A stretch of DNA of 64,000 bases from Kineosporia sp. NBRC 101731 (GTDB lineage Bacteria > Actinomycetota > Actinomycetes > Actinomycetales > Kineosporiaceae): assembly GCF_030269305.1 (NCBI RefSeq), contig NZ_BSTC01000002.1, positions 310,001 to 374,000 of the forward strand, given 5' to 3'. Positions 24,301 to 32,573 of this stretch are shown one piece after another (within the stretch, counting starts at the first letter, position 1; each line of letters starts with the position of its first letter). A program made the position numbers and the translations under genes. The notes under the pieces were generated by a model. The model made no database searches and was not told the DNA's origin. It saw only the letters and a list, made by a program, of their open reading frames with translations.

Positions 24301-26322
24301 CCAAGCCGATTCGAAGGCCTCGCAGAAGAGCCGGTGCAGTCGCTCGTACGTAGGCACGCCGGACACCGAGGGCCGGTGGGCGCCTCGGAGGCCGAAGTCG
24401 TAGATGTAACCCTTGCGGCCGGAGGACGAATTGAAGGCGTACGGGCGCTCGTCCACCACCTCGACGCCGAGGTTGCTGAGGTAAGGCAACACCGCCGACA
24501 GGGACAGCGGCTCGCGGCGGTAGAGCACGAACCGGTGCTCCCCGGGGGCGGCGCCCGGCAGCTCGTACAACTTCACGGCGAGAACGGCGGAGCGTCCCTG
24601 GGCCGAGTCCATGGAGTCCAGGCGGCAGAGGTCCTCAACCGCGGTGCGAGGATCGACGTCCACACGGTAGGCCTGACCGATCCCGGCCCCCCACTCCCGC
24701 ACCAGACGAGCTCCGGCGGTGTCGCCGACCTCCTGGGCTGCGGCCTCGGCGAAGTCGTCGTCCCAACTACGTGTCAACTTCACCAGCTGCTGCTCGAGGG
24801 CAGCCAGGTCGAGATCGGGCACCGCTGCGCCGGGCTCCACACGCACCACGAAGTGCAGCCGGGCGAGCACCGATTCGGTGACGCGCGCGGTGTAGTCGGC
24901 CGTCCGCGCACCGATTGCTTCCCGCAGCACCCGCTCGATGCCCAACCGCACCGAGGTGACGTAGCGGTCACGAGGCAGGAACACCAGGCAGGAGACATAA
25001 CGGCCGTAGTCCTCCACCCGCAGGAAGAGCCGGGTACGACGCCGTTCCTGCAGTTGCATCACCGTCATCGTGACCCAGGCCAGCATCTCGGCGTCGATCT
25101 CGAACAGCTCGTCGCGCGGATAGACCTGAAGGATTTCCAGCAGGTCCTTGCCGGAATGGCTGTCCGGGGTGAACCCGCCGGTGGCCAGTACCGCTTCAGC
25201 CTTGCGGCTGATGACCGGCACGTCCCGCACGTCGGCCGTGTAAGCGGTAGACGCGTACAGGCCGAGGAATCGACGTTCCCCGGTCACCCGCCCCTGCGCG
25301 TCGAACACCTTCACACCGATGTAGTCGAGATACCCGGCCCGGTGCACGGTGGAGCGCGAGTTGGCCTTGGTCAGCACGAGCAGCGACTGTTCCCGCGCCT
25401 TCACCCGGGCCTTGGGCGTCAGACGCCCGGCGGTGCGCGGGTCCTGATCGTGGCGCAGCACTCCCAGACCGGTTCCGGTGCGAGCGATCAGGAGGCCCTC
25501 ACCGTCCCGTTCGACCAGGTCGTACTCGCGGTAGCCGATGAAGGTGAAGTGACCGGCCGCCAGCCAGCGCAGCAGTTCGGCCCCCTCCTCCACCTCGGCG
25601 CGCGCCGGGCCGATGGGCGGAACGTGGAGCAGTTCGCCGGCGATCCGATCGGCGGTGGCTCGCATCTTGGGCCAGTCCTCAACCGCCACCCGTACGTCGT
25701 CGAGCACCCGGCGGAGACCACGCTCCATGGCCACGACCCGTTCGGGATCGGTCTCACGGCCTACCTCGACGTGGATCCACGACTCGGCGTGAGCGTCCCG
25801 CGGCAGTGGCTGCCCCGCCGCACCGGCTGCGCGGGAGGCTGCCAGATGCGGTTCCATCCGAAGGACCTCGAGCATCGAACCGGTGATGTCACGGCGCACG
25901 ACGAACTGCGGATGGATCGTCATCTGGAGCTCGCAGCCCAGACGGGCGAGCTCTGCATTCACCGAGTCGACGAGAAACGGCATGTCTTCGACGACAATCT
26001 CGATGACGGTGTGCCCGCACGACCACCCGTCGGTCTCGGTCGTCGGCGTGAGCACCCGTACCAGGGCCTTGCCCTGGGGCCGGACAGCTGCCAGCTGACG
26101 GTGCGAGAGGGCCAGCCCGGCAAGATCGAGAGAGGTGCGCTCGCGCAGATCGTCGAGAGCGACGTTGCGGTAGTACCGGTGCAGGAACTCACCCGGGTCC
26201 GGTGGTGGCTCGCCCGGTGGCTCGTGGGAGATCAGCTCCCGGCCGGCCTCCTGGGCGCCTGCGAGAAGCGCCTGCCTGTCCCCTTCTATTGTCGGCAGCG
26301 TCGTAGCTCCACCCGACATCAC
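21355..26322 (-). CDS. gdh: NAD-specific glutamate dehydrogenase, large 180-kDa class
   Basis: It catalyses oxidative deamination of glutamate to 2-oxoglutarate. At 1655 residues it is the normal size for the GDH-180 class (M. tuberculosis Rv2476c, Streptomyces GdhA-type). The long N-terminal regulatory part contains ACT-like segments (about 85-200). The catalytic domain includes DRREDFRTEILGLVKAQMVKN, PTGAKGGFV (substrate-binding lysine, about residue 886) and the NAD-binding region around GIGDMSGDVFGNGML. The C-terminal helical domain is complete, ending SVVLRSLRSIV. The start ATG is followed by MSGGATTLPT. It is monocistronic, divergent from the DUF2505 gene. Confidence 0.96.
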   Translation of the reverse strand: MMSGGATTLPTIEGDRQALLAGAQEAGRELISHEPPGEPPPDPGEFLHRYYRNVALDDLRERTSLDLAGLALSHRQLAAVRPQGKALVRVLTPTTETDGWSCGHTVIEIVVEDMPFLVDSVNAELARLGCELQMTIHPQFVVRRDITGSMLEVLRMEPHLAASRAAGAAGQPLPRDAHAESWIHVEVGRETDPERVVAMERGLRRVLDDVRVAVEDWPKMRATADRIAGELLHVPPIGPARAEVEEGAELLRWLAAGHFTFIGYREYDLVERDGEGLLIARTGTGLGVLRHDQDPRTAGRLTPKARVKAREQSLLVLTKANSRSTVHRAGYLDYIGVKVFDAQGRVTGERRFLGLYASTAYTADVRDVPVISRKAEAVLATGGFTPDSHSGKDLLEILQVYPRDELFEIDAEMLAWVTMTVMQLQERRRTRLFLRVEDYGRYVSCLVFLPRDRYVTSVRLGIERVLREAIGARTADYTARVTESVLARLHFVVRVEPGAAVPDLDLAALEQQLVKLTRSWDDDFAEAAAQEVGDTAGARLVREWGAGIGQAYRVDVDPRTAVEDLCRLDSMDSAQGRSAVLAVKLYELPGAAPGEHRFVLYRREPLSLSAVLPYLSNLGVEVVDERPYAFNSSSGRKGYIYDFGLRGAHRPSVSGVPTYERLHRLFCEAFESAWWGEAESDGFERLVLTAGLDWRQVSVLRGYARYLRQTGSTFGQDYIGDCLVANSEIAVMLVELFEARFDPDQFVDGTDAGGRAKAVGDLVTRISTALDNVSSLDQDRILRSFLALVQATTRTNRYLLEDDAEPATGIRRALAFKLDPHVVPDLPAPRPAHEIFVYSPWVEGVHLRFGAVARGGLRWSDRREDFRTEILGLVKAQMVKNAVIVPTGAKGGFVAKQLPDPAVDRDAWLAEGIACYRSFIGSLLDVTDNRVMEDNTQRIVPPPRVFRHDGDDSYLVVAADKGTAAFSDLANEVAACYGFWLGDAFASGGSVGYDHKVMGITARGAWESVDRHFRELGHDVSTMRTTAVGIGDMSGDVFGNGMLLSKALQLVAAFDHRHIFLDPDPDPQKSYDERARMFRLPRSSWADYDTDVISKGGGVHPRSAKSIPITPEVAQRLGIPASRTAMPPNELMKIILGAPVDLLWNGGIGTYVKASSESHGDAGDKANDAIRLNGRDLRARVVGEGGNLGLTQLGRVEAALCGVRVNTDAIDNSAGVDCSDHEVNIKILLDALVTAGRLDAGERTELLASMTDDVARLVLRDNYEQNVLLGNARQQSRGMLPVHQRFIQALEARGALNRALEHLPDDTTIADRKTAELGLTSPEFSVLVAYAKLTLTDDIVDTELPDDPWLDRVLTGYFPPQIGKAYGDALAAHPLRRQIVTTCLVNDMVNRGGITFAHRCQEETGAEPEQIARAYIVAREIFGFESFARSVEALDGLLSTNDQAALYLGFRRLLDRAVRWFIQAVPGTIDIAEQVARFGPAISELAPQIPELVAPEQRTVLAAEIEEWKRRGVPEPLARQAAGLLTRYMLLDITQIAGRLGADPAEVARVYLTLSERYGGQGLLRRISGLPRSDRWKLQARASLRADLYAALESLTVAVLTKTGPGEPADRISEFEAANSERVTRVRMTLEDVERLQAADVAALSVVLRSLRSIV

Positions 26323-26504
26323 GCGGCACCCCAGAACTGTGAGAGAGAACCCTGTGCGCGGGAGCCACGCCGTCAGCGCGACTCCCGGACCGTGACCCTA
26401 CCCTTGCCTCCGACAGCGACCAGCCGACAACGCGGTCCGCTCGTCTCCGGAGTGTTGTCGATTCGATCTGGCCATCTTCTGTATGAGCCGAAAGGGTGTC
26501 ATCC

Positions 26505-27005
26505 GTGCGCGTGACCGCTGACATGCACTATCCAGCCGACCCGGGCAGCATTTTCGCGATGCTCACGGACCAAGCCTTCCAGGAACGGAAGACCGGCGAA
26601 ATTTCCAAGGGCCCGTGGGACGTCCGGGTGCACCGCGAAGGCGATTCAGCCGTGATCGTGAGCCGGCGCACGCTGCCGCCCGACGTGATCCCGGAGGCGT
26701 TCCGGGGAATGGTCGGTTCCAGCATCACCGTCACCCAGACCGAGAAGTGGGGTCCGGCCGGGCCTGACGGTATTCGCAGCGGCAGCATCGACGTGGAGAT
26801 CGGCGGAGCTCCGGTGCGGCTCACAGGTCTGCTCACCCTGAGCCCGGCGGCCGACGGCGGCTGCACCGAGCGCGTCGAGGGTGATCTCAAGGCCAAGGTG
26901 CCCCTGTTCGGGGGAAAGATCGAGAGGGCCGCGGAACCGGCGGTGCGGGCTGCCATCGACGCCGAGGGACGCATCGGCCTGGCGTGGCTGGCGGAGCACC
27001 CCTGA
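26505..27005 (+). CDS. DUF2505 family protein
   Basis: About 166 residues with the DUF2505 pattern: VRVTADMHYPADPGSIFAMLTD at the N-terminus, VIVSRRTLPPDVIPEAFR in the middle, and GDLKAKVPLFGGKIERAAEPAV near the end. The fold is START/SRPBCC-like, suggesting a hydrophobic ligand-binding pocket; the ligand is unknown. The GTG start at 26505 is chosen for AAAGGG 8 bases upstream; a GTG at 26496 lacks spacing. It is divergent from gdh. Confidence 0.88.
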   Translation: MRVTADMHYPADPGSIFAMLTDQAFQERKTGEISKGPWDVRVHREGDSAVIVSRRTLPPDVIPEAFRGMVGSSITVTQTEKWGPAGPDGIRSGSIDVEIGGAPVRLTGLLTLSPAADGGCTERVEGDLKAKVPLFGGKIERAAEPAVRAAIDAEGRIGLAWLAEHP

Positions 27006-27011
27006 TGAGCC

Positions 27012-27058
27012 GAGGACGGTGGCGCCGGACCTGTCACTGGCCGGGCACCACCGTCCTC
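27012..27058. terminator. Bidirectional terminator
   Basis: Perfect 11-bp arms GAGGACGGTGG (27012-27022) and CCACCGTCCTC (27048-27058) enclose a 25-base loop with its own CCGG pairings, exactly in the 60-base gap between two convergent genes. Confidence 0.75.
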
Positions 27059-27065
27059 CACACAG

Positions 27066-27572
27066 TCAGTCGGAGATCAAGTCGTCGATCTCGCTGATGT
27101 CGTACCAGAGCAGGTCGCAGGCGCCGGCTTCCTCCACGACGAACATGGCGTCCTCGTCACCGCCGTCGGCGGCGGTCAGGGCCGCGATCCCGGCCAGGAT
27201 GATGTCTTCTGCTTCGGACTCGTCGATGTGCAGGCTGACGACGTCGGCCAGGGGTACCTCGACCTCGAGTGTCACCGAGGAACGGTAGGGACCTCCCGTT
27301 CGCACAGCCGTCGGTGGCACATCAAGAGCCAGCACGACGCGCCGCGGCTTGGCCGGGTCTTCGGCAAGCATCCGCAGCGAGGCCTCAGCGGCCTCGGTCA
27401 GAGCGGCGAACTCCAGACTCTCGACGTCGTCGTCGGTGTACCACTCACGGATCGCGGCGGTTACGGCGTGCGCGGGAAGCGGAGCACTGTCGGCCGCATC
27501 CGGGTTGAGCACACCACGCTTCGCCGTCTCCGCCAGCACGGCCAGCGTGGTCGGGACGTACACCCTCGTCAT
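27066..27572 (-). CDS. DUF6912 family protein
   Basis: The conserved actinobacterial protein of 168 residues starts MTRVYVPTTLAVLAE, the family signature, and has an acidic C-terminus (DLLWYDISEIDDLISD). No catalytic motif is visible and the function is unknown. It is the third gene of a minus-strand series after the HAD hydrolase and cpaE-like gene; gaps of about 87 and 22 bases make co-transcription with the HAD gene plausible. Confidence 0.85.
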   Translation of the reverse strand: MTRVYVPTTLAVLAETAKRGVLNPDAADSAPLPAHAVTAAIREWYTDDDVESLEFAALTEAAEASLRMLAEDPAKPRRVVLALDVPPTAVRTGGPYRSSVTLEVEVPLADVVSLHIDESEAEDIILAGIAALTAADGGDEDAMFVVEEAGACDLLWYDISEIDDLISD

Positions 27573-27659
27573 CGCTCCACTTTCGTCTCACTCGTCCAGG
27601 TCGCCCAGGTCGGCGGAGCCGTCGGGGCCGGGACCCAGAACCGTAACCGGTGACGACGC

Positions 27660-28292
27660 TCAGCGTAGATCGAGACCGAACAGGATCTCGAGTTCGTCGA
27701 CCGTCTCCTGATAAGCGGTGAAGTGAACCCCGACCATGCCGACCCGGGCCGCACCGACGACATTCGGGCGCAGGTCGTCGACGAACACGCATTGCTCCGG
27801 CTCCAGTTCCAGGAGTCGCGCGGTGTGCCGGAAGATCTCCGGCTCGGGTTTGCGCATACCGACCCGCCCGGAGATCACCACCTGGTCGAACGCCCCGATC
27901 CAGAGGTGCTCGGGATAGTGCTCACCCCACGAGTTCGAGAGCAGCGCCGTTCGCAGTCCGGCTGCCCGTGTCCGGCGCAGCAGGCCGACCATGTCTTCGG
28001 ACAGTGCCTGCAGCCCTTCGAGCATGCGGGCCAGGATGCCGTCGGCAGCGATCGTTCGCCCTTGCTGACGGAACCGATCCGCGAGCACCTGCTCGAACTC
28101 TGCCGCGCCGAGTTCCCCCCGCTCCAACGAGTGGATCGGGGACTTGTCCTCCCGGACGAGTCCCGTCATGACCGCACTGTAGGTCTCCATGTCGATGCCC
28201 TCGGCGCCCACCCAGCGCGTGATCGCCTCGTCCAGGGGGGCTGTCAGTACCCCGCCCCAGTCGACGATCAGGCCGCGCAGTTCGGTACTCAT
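27660..28292 (-). CDS. HAD-superfamily hydrolase, IA type
   Basis: About 210 residues with the Rossmann-like HAD core. Motif I is IVDWGGVLT (nucleophile Asp near residue 8), the second motif SNSW and the third motif region KPEPEIFRHT with FVDDLRPNV. The second acid of motif I is replaced by glycine (DWG rather than DxD), which is common in the epoxide-hydrolase-N-like HAD branch and leaves the substrate uncertain. I chose the ATG giving MSTELRGLIVDWGG; a longer frame adds 17 residues of poor quality. The gene begins 22 bases after the cpaE-like stop, so it may be expressed with it. Confidence 0.88.
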   Translation of the reverse strand: MSTELRGLIVDWGGVLTAPLDEAITRWVGAEGIDMETYSAVMTGLVREDKSPIHSLERGELGAAEFEQVLADRFRQQGRTIAADGILARMLEGLQALSEDMVGLLRRTRAAGLRTALLSNSWGEHYPEHLWIGAFDQVVISGRVGMRKPEPEIFRHTARLLELEPEQCVFVDDLRPNVVGAARVGMVGVHFTAYQETVDELEILFGLDLR

Positions 28293-28314
28293 CACGGCAT
28301 CGTAGGAGCCCAGC

Positions 28315-29640
28315 TCATGCGCTGCGCCTTCCCCACCGGGCACGGCGACGCGGACGGCCGGAGAACCCCGGGGTGTACTGCTCGATCAAGGACGCCGCCA
28401 GCGCCTCGAACGGACGGCAGGCCGGTGACGTGGGTGCCTGCTCCGTGAGCGAACGCCCCAGCAGCATGGCGGCGTCCAGCGCGGGACGATCGTCAGGAAT
28501 CAGCAAGGGTTCGCGCACCCCGGCGTAGCGCCGCAGTGCATCGGCGATCATCTGTTCGGGGTGATGACCGACCGCCCCGTCGCGGACCCGGGTCACGATC
28601 ACGCGGATCGCTGCCGTACCGGCCAGGTCGGTCACCTCCGGCAGCCCGGCGATGAGCCGTTGCAGTCCCAGAGGCTCGGCGCTGCCGACGGCAAGCACCA
28701 CGTCTGCCGCGGCAATGGCGGAGAGTGTGGCGGCGTTGCGACGAGGAGCAGTGGTGTCGAACATCAGTTCCTCATCGGCCTCCAGACCGAAGCCTGCGTC
28801 CACCACGGTCCATCCCGCCAGTGACCGGGCCTTCTCCCAGACCACGTCGAGGGCGGACGCGCGCAGTTCGGGCCAGCGGCGGGACTGCGGCAGCCCGGTC
28901 AGCACCCGCAGCCCGGACTCCAGGGGTGGAGCGAGTTCAGCCAGCTTCGGTAGGTCGAGCGTGCCCTGGTTCGCGGCGCGGGCGGCCGCTGCGATACCCG
29001 CTGTCTCGTCGAGCAACCCCAGGGACTGAGCGATAGCGGCACCATGCGTGTCAGCGTCGACGAGCAGGGTGTCCTGCCCAGCGAGCGCGAGATGCGACGC
29101 GAGAGTGAGTGCGACGGTCGTGCGGCCCGGCGCCCCGGTCGGTCCCCAGACCGTGACGATCCTTCCCGGCGGTGACGATGGGAGGGTCGGCATCTCCGGG
29201 AAGGACGGCCCGGGTGGGCAGGGTAGTGCCGCACTCGGGTCGCCGAACGCAGGACTTCCGAGAAGGGGTTGCTGGCCTGCAAGTTCAGCTACCGCCGCGG
29301 CCACCGCGGCGGCGATGTCCTCCACCGGGGTGTCGGCGGCCAGGACGGGGTCGACGCCGAGCCGGGCCAGCCGCTCGGCGGCTGCCCGGTCGCCCGGTGC
29401 GGCGAGACCGACAACCGCCAGCCCGGCAAGTCGCAGCCGCGTGACGGCATCGCGGTCCAGGCGCTGGAGTTCGGCCGAGAGCACGACAGCCCTCGCCAGG
29501 CCGGCGCCCGCGGCGGAGAGCAGGTCGAGCACGTCGACGCAGCGTCGCACCACGGTGACGCCCGCGGACGACCGTTCGAGTCCCGAGACCAGCGGTGCCT
29601 CGCGGTCACCGACGACGGCAGTGAGAACGGTGAGGGTCAC
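28315..29640 (-). CDS. CpaE/TadZ-like MinD-type ATPase of the Tad system
   Basis: The 441-residue protein combines an N-terminal receiver-like domain (1-130) with a MinD/ParA-type ATPase domain. Tad systems use CpaE/TadZ to place the pilus machine at a cell pole. The ATPase has VWGPTGAPGRTTVALTLA (about residue 162), in which the Walker A lysine is arginine, followed by LLVDADTHG, which keeps the Asp of motif A'. It may bind nucleotide weakly or not hydrolyse it. The ATG overlaps the cpaB-like stop by four bases (ATGA). It is separated by 17 kb from the main tad operon. Confidence 0.87.
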   Translation of the reverse strand: MTLTVLTAVVGDREAPLVSGLERSSAGVTVVRRCVDVLDLLSAAGAGLARAVVLSAELQRLDRDAVTRLRLAGLAVVGLAAPGDRAAAERLARLGVDPVLAADTPVEDIAAAVAAAVAELAGQQPLLGSPAFGDPSAALPCPPGPSFPEMPTLPSSPPGRIVTVWGPTGAPGRTTVALTLASHLALAGQDTLLVDADTHGAAIAQSLGLLDETAGIAAAARAANQGTLDLPKLAELAPPLESGLRVLTGLPQSRRWPELRASALDVVWEKARSLAGWTVVDAGFGLEADEELMFDTTAPRRNAATLSAIAAADVVLAVGSAEPLGLQRLIAGLPEVTDLAGTAAIRVIVTRVRDGAVGHHPEQMIADALRRYAGVREPLLIPDDRPALDAAMLLGRSLTEQAPTSPACRPFEALAASLIEQYTPGFSGRPRRRARWGRRSA

Positions 29641-30311
29641 GAGCGGGAGACCGGTCGGGGTGTGCCGAGCACCGGCAGGATGCTGAGCCGGGCCTCACCG
29701 GACACCGCCTCCAGTACATCGGTCAGTTTCTGCTCGGGCACGAGCACCTGCAGCGAACCGGACCGGCTCGAGTTGAGGCCGGTACCCGGACCGGTGACCG
29801 CGAACACCTCGACGTCGGAAGCAATCTGGCGAGGCACCTGATATCCGGCGCGCCCTTCCTCACGCGGGAGGGCGGCCCAGATGTCAGCCCGCCCGCCGGC
29901 CGCGAGGCCCCCCGGCGGCGGGCCGTCGAAGGGAATGACGACCGGCCGAACCGACAGGCTGGCGGCAGAGCCGATCGCCGCCATCGGAATCAGCTCACCG
30001 TCGCCGACCGTGCGGACGAGCACGGCGCCCACGGGAAGAGGACTGTCCGCGTCGAGATAGCCGGCCCCCGTGCCGTCTACCCTGACCCGGACCACGCGCA
30101 GCACCTCCGCGGTCAACGCGGTCCCGGGCGGCAGCGCACCGCGCGCAGCATAGACCGCGCGTGTCTGCCCGGCCTCGGCCACCAGCCGGGCCCCGGCCGC
30201 GATCGAACCGAACAACAGCACCAGCCCGACGATGAGTCGAGGGTCGCGCCAGCCCGGCCGTCTCAGCCTCGCGGGCGCCGTCCTCGTCGACACCAGCTCG
30301 GACACCACCAT
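29637..30311 (-). CDS. CpaB/RcpC-like SAF-domain protein
   Basis: About 224 residues: a basic cytoplasmic N-terminus (RLRRPGWRDPR), one membrane helix (LIVGLVLLFGSIAAGARLV), then an SAF domain (ARGALPPGTALTAEVLRVVRV, GAVLVRTVGDGELIPMAAIGS) and a C-terminal RcpC/CpaB domain. CpaB-type proteins belong to Flp pilus assembly; in Gram-positives the secretin partner is absent. The ATG at 30311 is preceded by GGGGG at good spacing. It is divergent from the BldC-like gene and shares a promoter region with paired TGTGG(A/G)(T/C)AA boxes. Confidence 0.86.
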   Translation of the reverse strand: MVVSELVSTRTAPARLRRPGWRDPRLIVGLVLLFGSIAAGARLVAEAGQTRAVYAARGALPPGTALTAEVLRVVRVRVDGTGAGYLDADSPLPVGAVLVRTVGDGELIPMAAIGSAASLSVRPVVIPFDGPPPGGLAAGGRADIWAALPREEGRAGYQVPRQIASDVEVFAVTGPGTGLNSSRSGSLQVLVPEQKLTDVLEAVSGEARLSILPVLGTPRPVSRS

Positions 30312-30441
30312 GACGCCCCCTTCAATCTCCCCCGGGAAAACAGCCGCAGAAACTCCAGCAACCCCGGAGAGCAACTACATGGTCACTGTGTGCGGTTCAT
30401 CGTGGCAGAAAGCAGGACAATCGGGCGCCCGATTCGCGCAA

Positions 30442-30480
30442 CCTGTGGATAAGGCCGGCTTCGTGGCGGCCTGTGGACAA
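30442..30480. promoter_or_regulatory. Paired TT(A/G)TCCACAGG boxes between cpaB-like and BldC-like genes
   Basis: Read on the minus strand, TTGTCCACAGG (30480-30470) and TTATCCACAGG (30452-30442) are repeated in the same orientation, 28 bases apart. They sit 133 and 161 bases upstream of the cpaB-like start and about 89 bases upstream of the BldC-like start. The pair repeats the two exact boxes found upstream of tadA. Both match the actinobacterial DnaA-box consensus. Confidence 0.7.
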
Positions 30481-30568
30481 CTCATCGGGAACAGCTCGGC
30501 GACATGACAGACTGTCCGCACAGCCGGCCTGCTCCGAAGGTTGGCCGCGACCGCCGCAGGAGGGCTGC

Positions 30569-30790
30569 GTGACTCCCCGCTTCCTGGAACTCGCCGACGT
30601 CGCCGAGGAGCTCAGCATCTCCGTGCGACAGGCCTACACACTGGTGCGCTCCGGCGAGCTGCCGGCGATCCAGGTCGGTGGCCGCGGCCAGTGGCGCGTC
30701 GAGACGTCCGTCCTGGAGGAGTACATCCAGAACAAGTACGCCGAGACCCGCGAGATGGTACGTAACCGCCCGGCCTCCGAGACGGACTGA
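30569..30790 (+). CDS. Excisionase/BldC-like MerR-type helix-turn-helix protein
   Basis: The 73-residue protein is a single winged-helix DNA-binding domain: LELADVAEELSISVRQAYTLVRSGELPAIQVGGRGQWRV, the HTH_17/excisionase pattern also seen in BldC. A short acidic-basic tail follows (YIQNKYAETREMVRN). The GTG start has AGGAGGG 4-5 bases upstream; a longer open frame upstream lacks one. It is divergent from cpaB-cpaE and has no adjacent integrase or phage gene, so a transcriptional role is more likely than excision. It is the only regulator adjacent to either Tad locus besides the Xre protein. Confidence 0.88.
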   Translation: MTPRFLELADVAEELSISVRQAYTLVRSGELPAIQVGGRGQWRVETSVLEEYIQNKYAETREMVRNRPASETD

Positions 30791-30844
30791 TCGACGCCAC
30801 CCCACCCGCACGGGCAGGCCGATGGACCAGTCACAGCTGCGGCC

Positions 30845-31387
30845 CTACCGCGTCCGGATCGCTGCCATCGCCTGAAACGGCACGGTCCTCACCTGCCGCA
30901 CCTCGCCCACGCGGCGAGCCACATCGGGTGGATGGACGGCGAGGTCCAGATGATCGGAACCGACACGGTCGATCGTGCCGTCGAGACGGCCCGTCGGCCA
31001 GAAATCGATGCCCACCCCGGCCCGATCCCGGGCCAGGCCCCGCAGCACCGTCCCCAGCCGTAGCCTGCGCCCCACCTTTCCTTCCTCCGGCAGTGCCTGC
31101 TGAGAGAGACCGCCCGCGGACACCACGGCGTCGACGGGGATCAGGAGACCGGTCCGGTCGGACAGCAGCACCCAGTCCCGCCCGACCTCGAGAACCGTTC
31201 CCCGTCGATTACTTCCGTCGCGCAGATCGAGTGCGACGACACCGCCCACATGCGCCCGCAACCGGTCGGTGAAGGTGACGCGATCGCGTTCACCACGCAC
31301 CAGATCGACGAGATCAGCCTCGGCCTCCGCCCGCCCCTGCTCATCGAACCGGGCCTCAAGGTCATCGAAGAGCTCCTCCCAGCGCAT
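30845..31387 (-). CDS. Conserved actinobacterial hypothetical protein
   Basis: The 180-residue protein begins MRWEELFDDLEARFDEQGRAE, with a charged helix, followed by an Sm-like beta-rich part (GGVVALDLRDGSNRRGTVLEVGRDWVLLSDRTGLLIPVDAV). No membrane helix or enzyme motif is visible. Similar proteins with the same N-terminus are common in actinobacteria, but I know of no function. It is divergent from the LysM gene. Confidence 0.75.
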   Translation of the reverse strand: MRWEELFDDLEARFDEQGRAEAEADLVDLVRGERDRVTFTDRLRAHVGGVVALDLRDGSNRRGTVLEVGRDWVLLSDRTGLLIPVDAVVSAGGLSQQALPEEGKVGRRLRLGTVLRGLARDRAGVGIDFWPTGRLDGTIDRVGSDHLDLAVHPPDVARRVGEVRQVRTVPFQAMAAIRTR

Positions 31388-31550
31388 CTTTCGACGCTAC
31401 CCGGATACCGGCACCCAGAGGCACGAAAACGGATTTTCCGTACCCGCTGGACTCCTCGCTCGGTTCTGGGTGACACTCATCGTCATCAAACGACATCAAA
31501 CGTCGTTCGGAGTTATTACACGTTCAGATGGTCGACCACGGGGGGTCTTC

Positions 31551-32573
31551 ATGTCGCAGACGTATCTTTCGGTGTCCAATCCGCCGTCCCGGGGTGCTGC
31601 GCTCCTACTGGCAGCCTTGGCGCTGGTCACCGGCCTGACCCTGCAACTGGGTCACCTGGCACTCGGCTCGTGGGCCGAGCTCACCGCACCCGGACCTGCC
31701 ACGCCGGACCAGGCATTCGGTTTCATAGCGAGCGCTGCCGGGACAGCGCTGACGGCCTGGCTACTGGTGGCGCTGGCGGCAAGCACCTTGGCAGCGGCAG
31801 CTTCTCGCTCCCGTATGGCTGCGCCGACTGCACGCACCGCACGACGCATCGCACCCGCCGCCGTCCGGAATGCGGTCGCCGCTCTGCTCGGGGTGGCGCT
31901 GGTGGCAACACCGACGGTTGCACAGGCCGCGACCTACCGCCCCATGCTGGCGGCCTCGGCCAGTGCGGCAGCTACCGAAACCAGCGCAAACAACTCTGTC
32001 GCCATGACTGTCGAGTCGACGACCGGGGCCCTCACCACTGGGTCCGCCACCGCCGACGCGACGGACGGCGCCATACTGACGCTCGTCCGATCGACCCCGA
32101 CGTCCAGGAGAACCACCGTCGCTTCGGCCACCGGCGAGGCGACAGATTCAGCATCGCCCAGGGAGAAGCTCTTGGAGCTTCTTTCACCAGGATGGACTCC
32201 AGAGCGCCCACGCCCCACAGCCACCTCCCGTTCTCAAGCCGAGGTCGGGGTCCTCACCTCCTCTCCGAGGAGGGCAGTGCGCGAACCCATGGGCCACCAC
32301 GTGGTCGTGAAACGGGGCGACACCCTGTGGTCGATCGCGGCGCAGCACCTCGGTCCCGGTGCGAATGACGTGGATATAGCTCACGAGTGGCCACGGTGGT
32401 ATCAGGTGAACCGGCATCTCATCGGTGCCGACCCGCACAAACTCCTACCCGGCGAGCGCTTGCGGTCACCGGATCTGGTCAGCAGACCAGCGACACCGGA
32501 ACAACGGACGCGTGCCGAGGCACCGGTTCCGTCACAGACCAAACAGCACAGCCAGAGGGAGGCCGGTCGATGA
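31551..32573 (+). CDS. LysM-domain membrane-anchored protein
   Basis: About 340 residues. Two hydrophobic helices near residues 15-35 and 65-80, and a third around ALLGVALVATPTVAQA, precede a Ser/Thr/Ala-rich linker of about 130 residues. A C-terminal LysM domain follows (HHVVVKRGDTLWSIAAQHLG, then WPRWYQVNRHLIGADPHKLLPGERL). LysM binds peptidoglycan. The ATG at 31551 follows GGGGGG at good spacing; in-frame sequence upstream is not needed. The stop overlaps the next start (ATGA), so the Rv3235-like protein is coupled to it. It lies in the Rv3235-secA syntenic block. Confidence 0.85.
   Translation: MSQTYLSVSNPPSRGAALLLAALALVTGLTLQLGHLALGSWAELTAPGPATPDQAFGFIASAAGTALTAWLLVALAASTLAAAASRSRMAAPTARTARRIAPAAVRNAVAALLGVALVATPTVAQAATYRPMLAASASAAATETSANNSVAMTVESTTGALTTGSATADATDGAILTLVRSTPTSRRTTVASATGEATDSASPREKLLELLSPGWTPERPRPTATSRSQAEVGVLTSSPRRAVREPMGHHVVVKRGDTLWSIAAQHLGPGANDVDIAHEWPRWYQVNRHLIGADPHKLLPGERLRSPDLVSRPATPEQRTRAEAPVPSQTKQHSQREAGR

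Noticed and set aside
21337-26514. Very long open frame on the plus strand opposite gdh
   Set aside because: It is antisense to a clear 1655-residue glutamate dehydrogenase, shows no family signature and is Arg/His/Gly-rich, as expected for a GC-rich mirror frame.
30569-30790. Phage or integrative-element excisionase
   Set aside because: No integrase, attachment repeats or phage genes are nearby; the context is the Tad locus.
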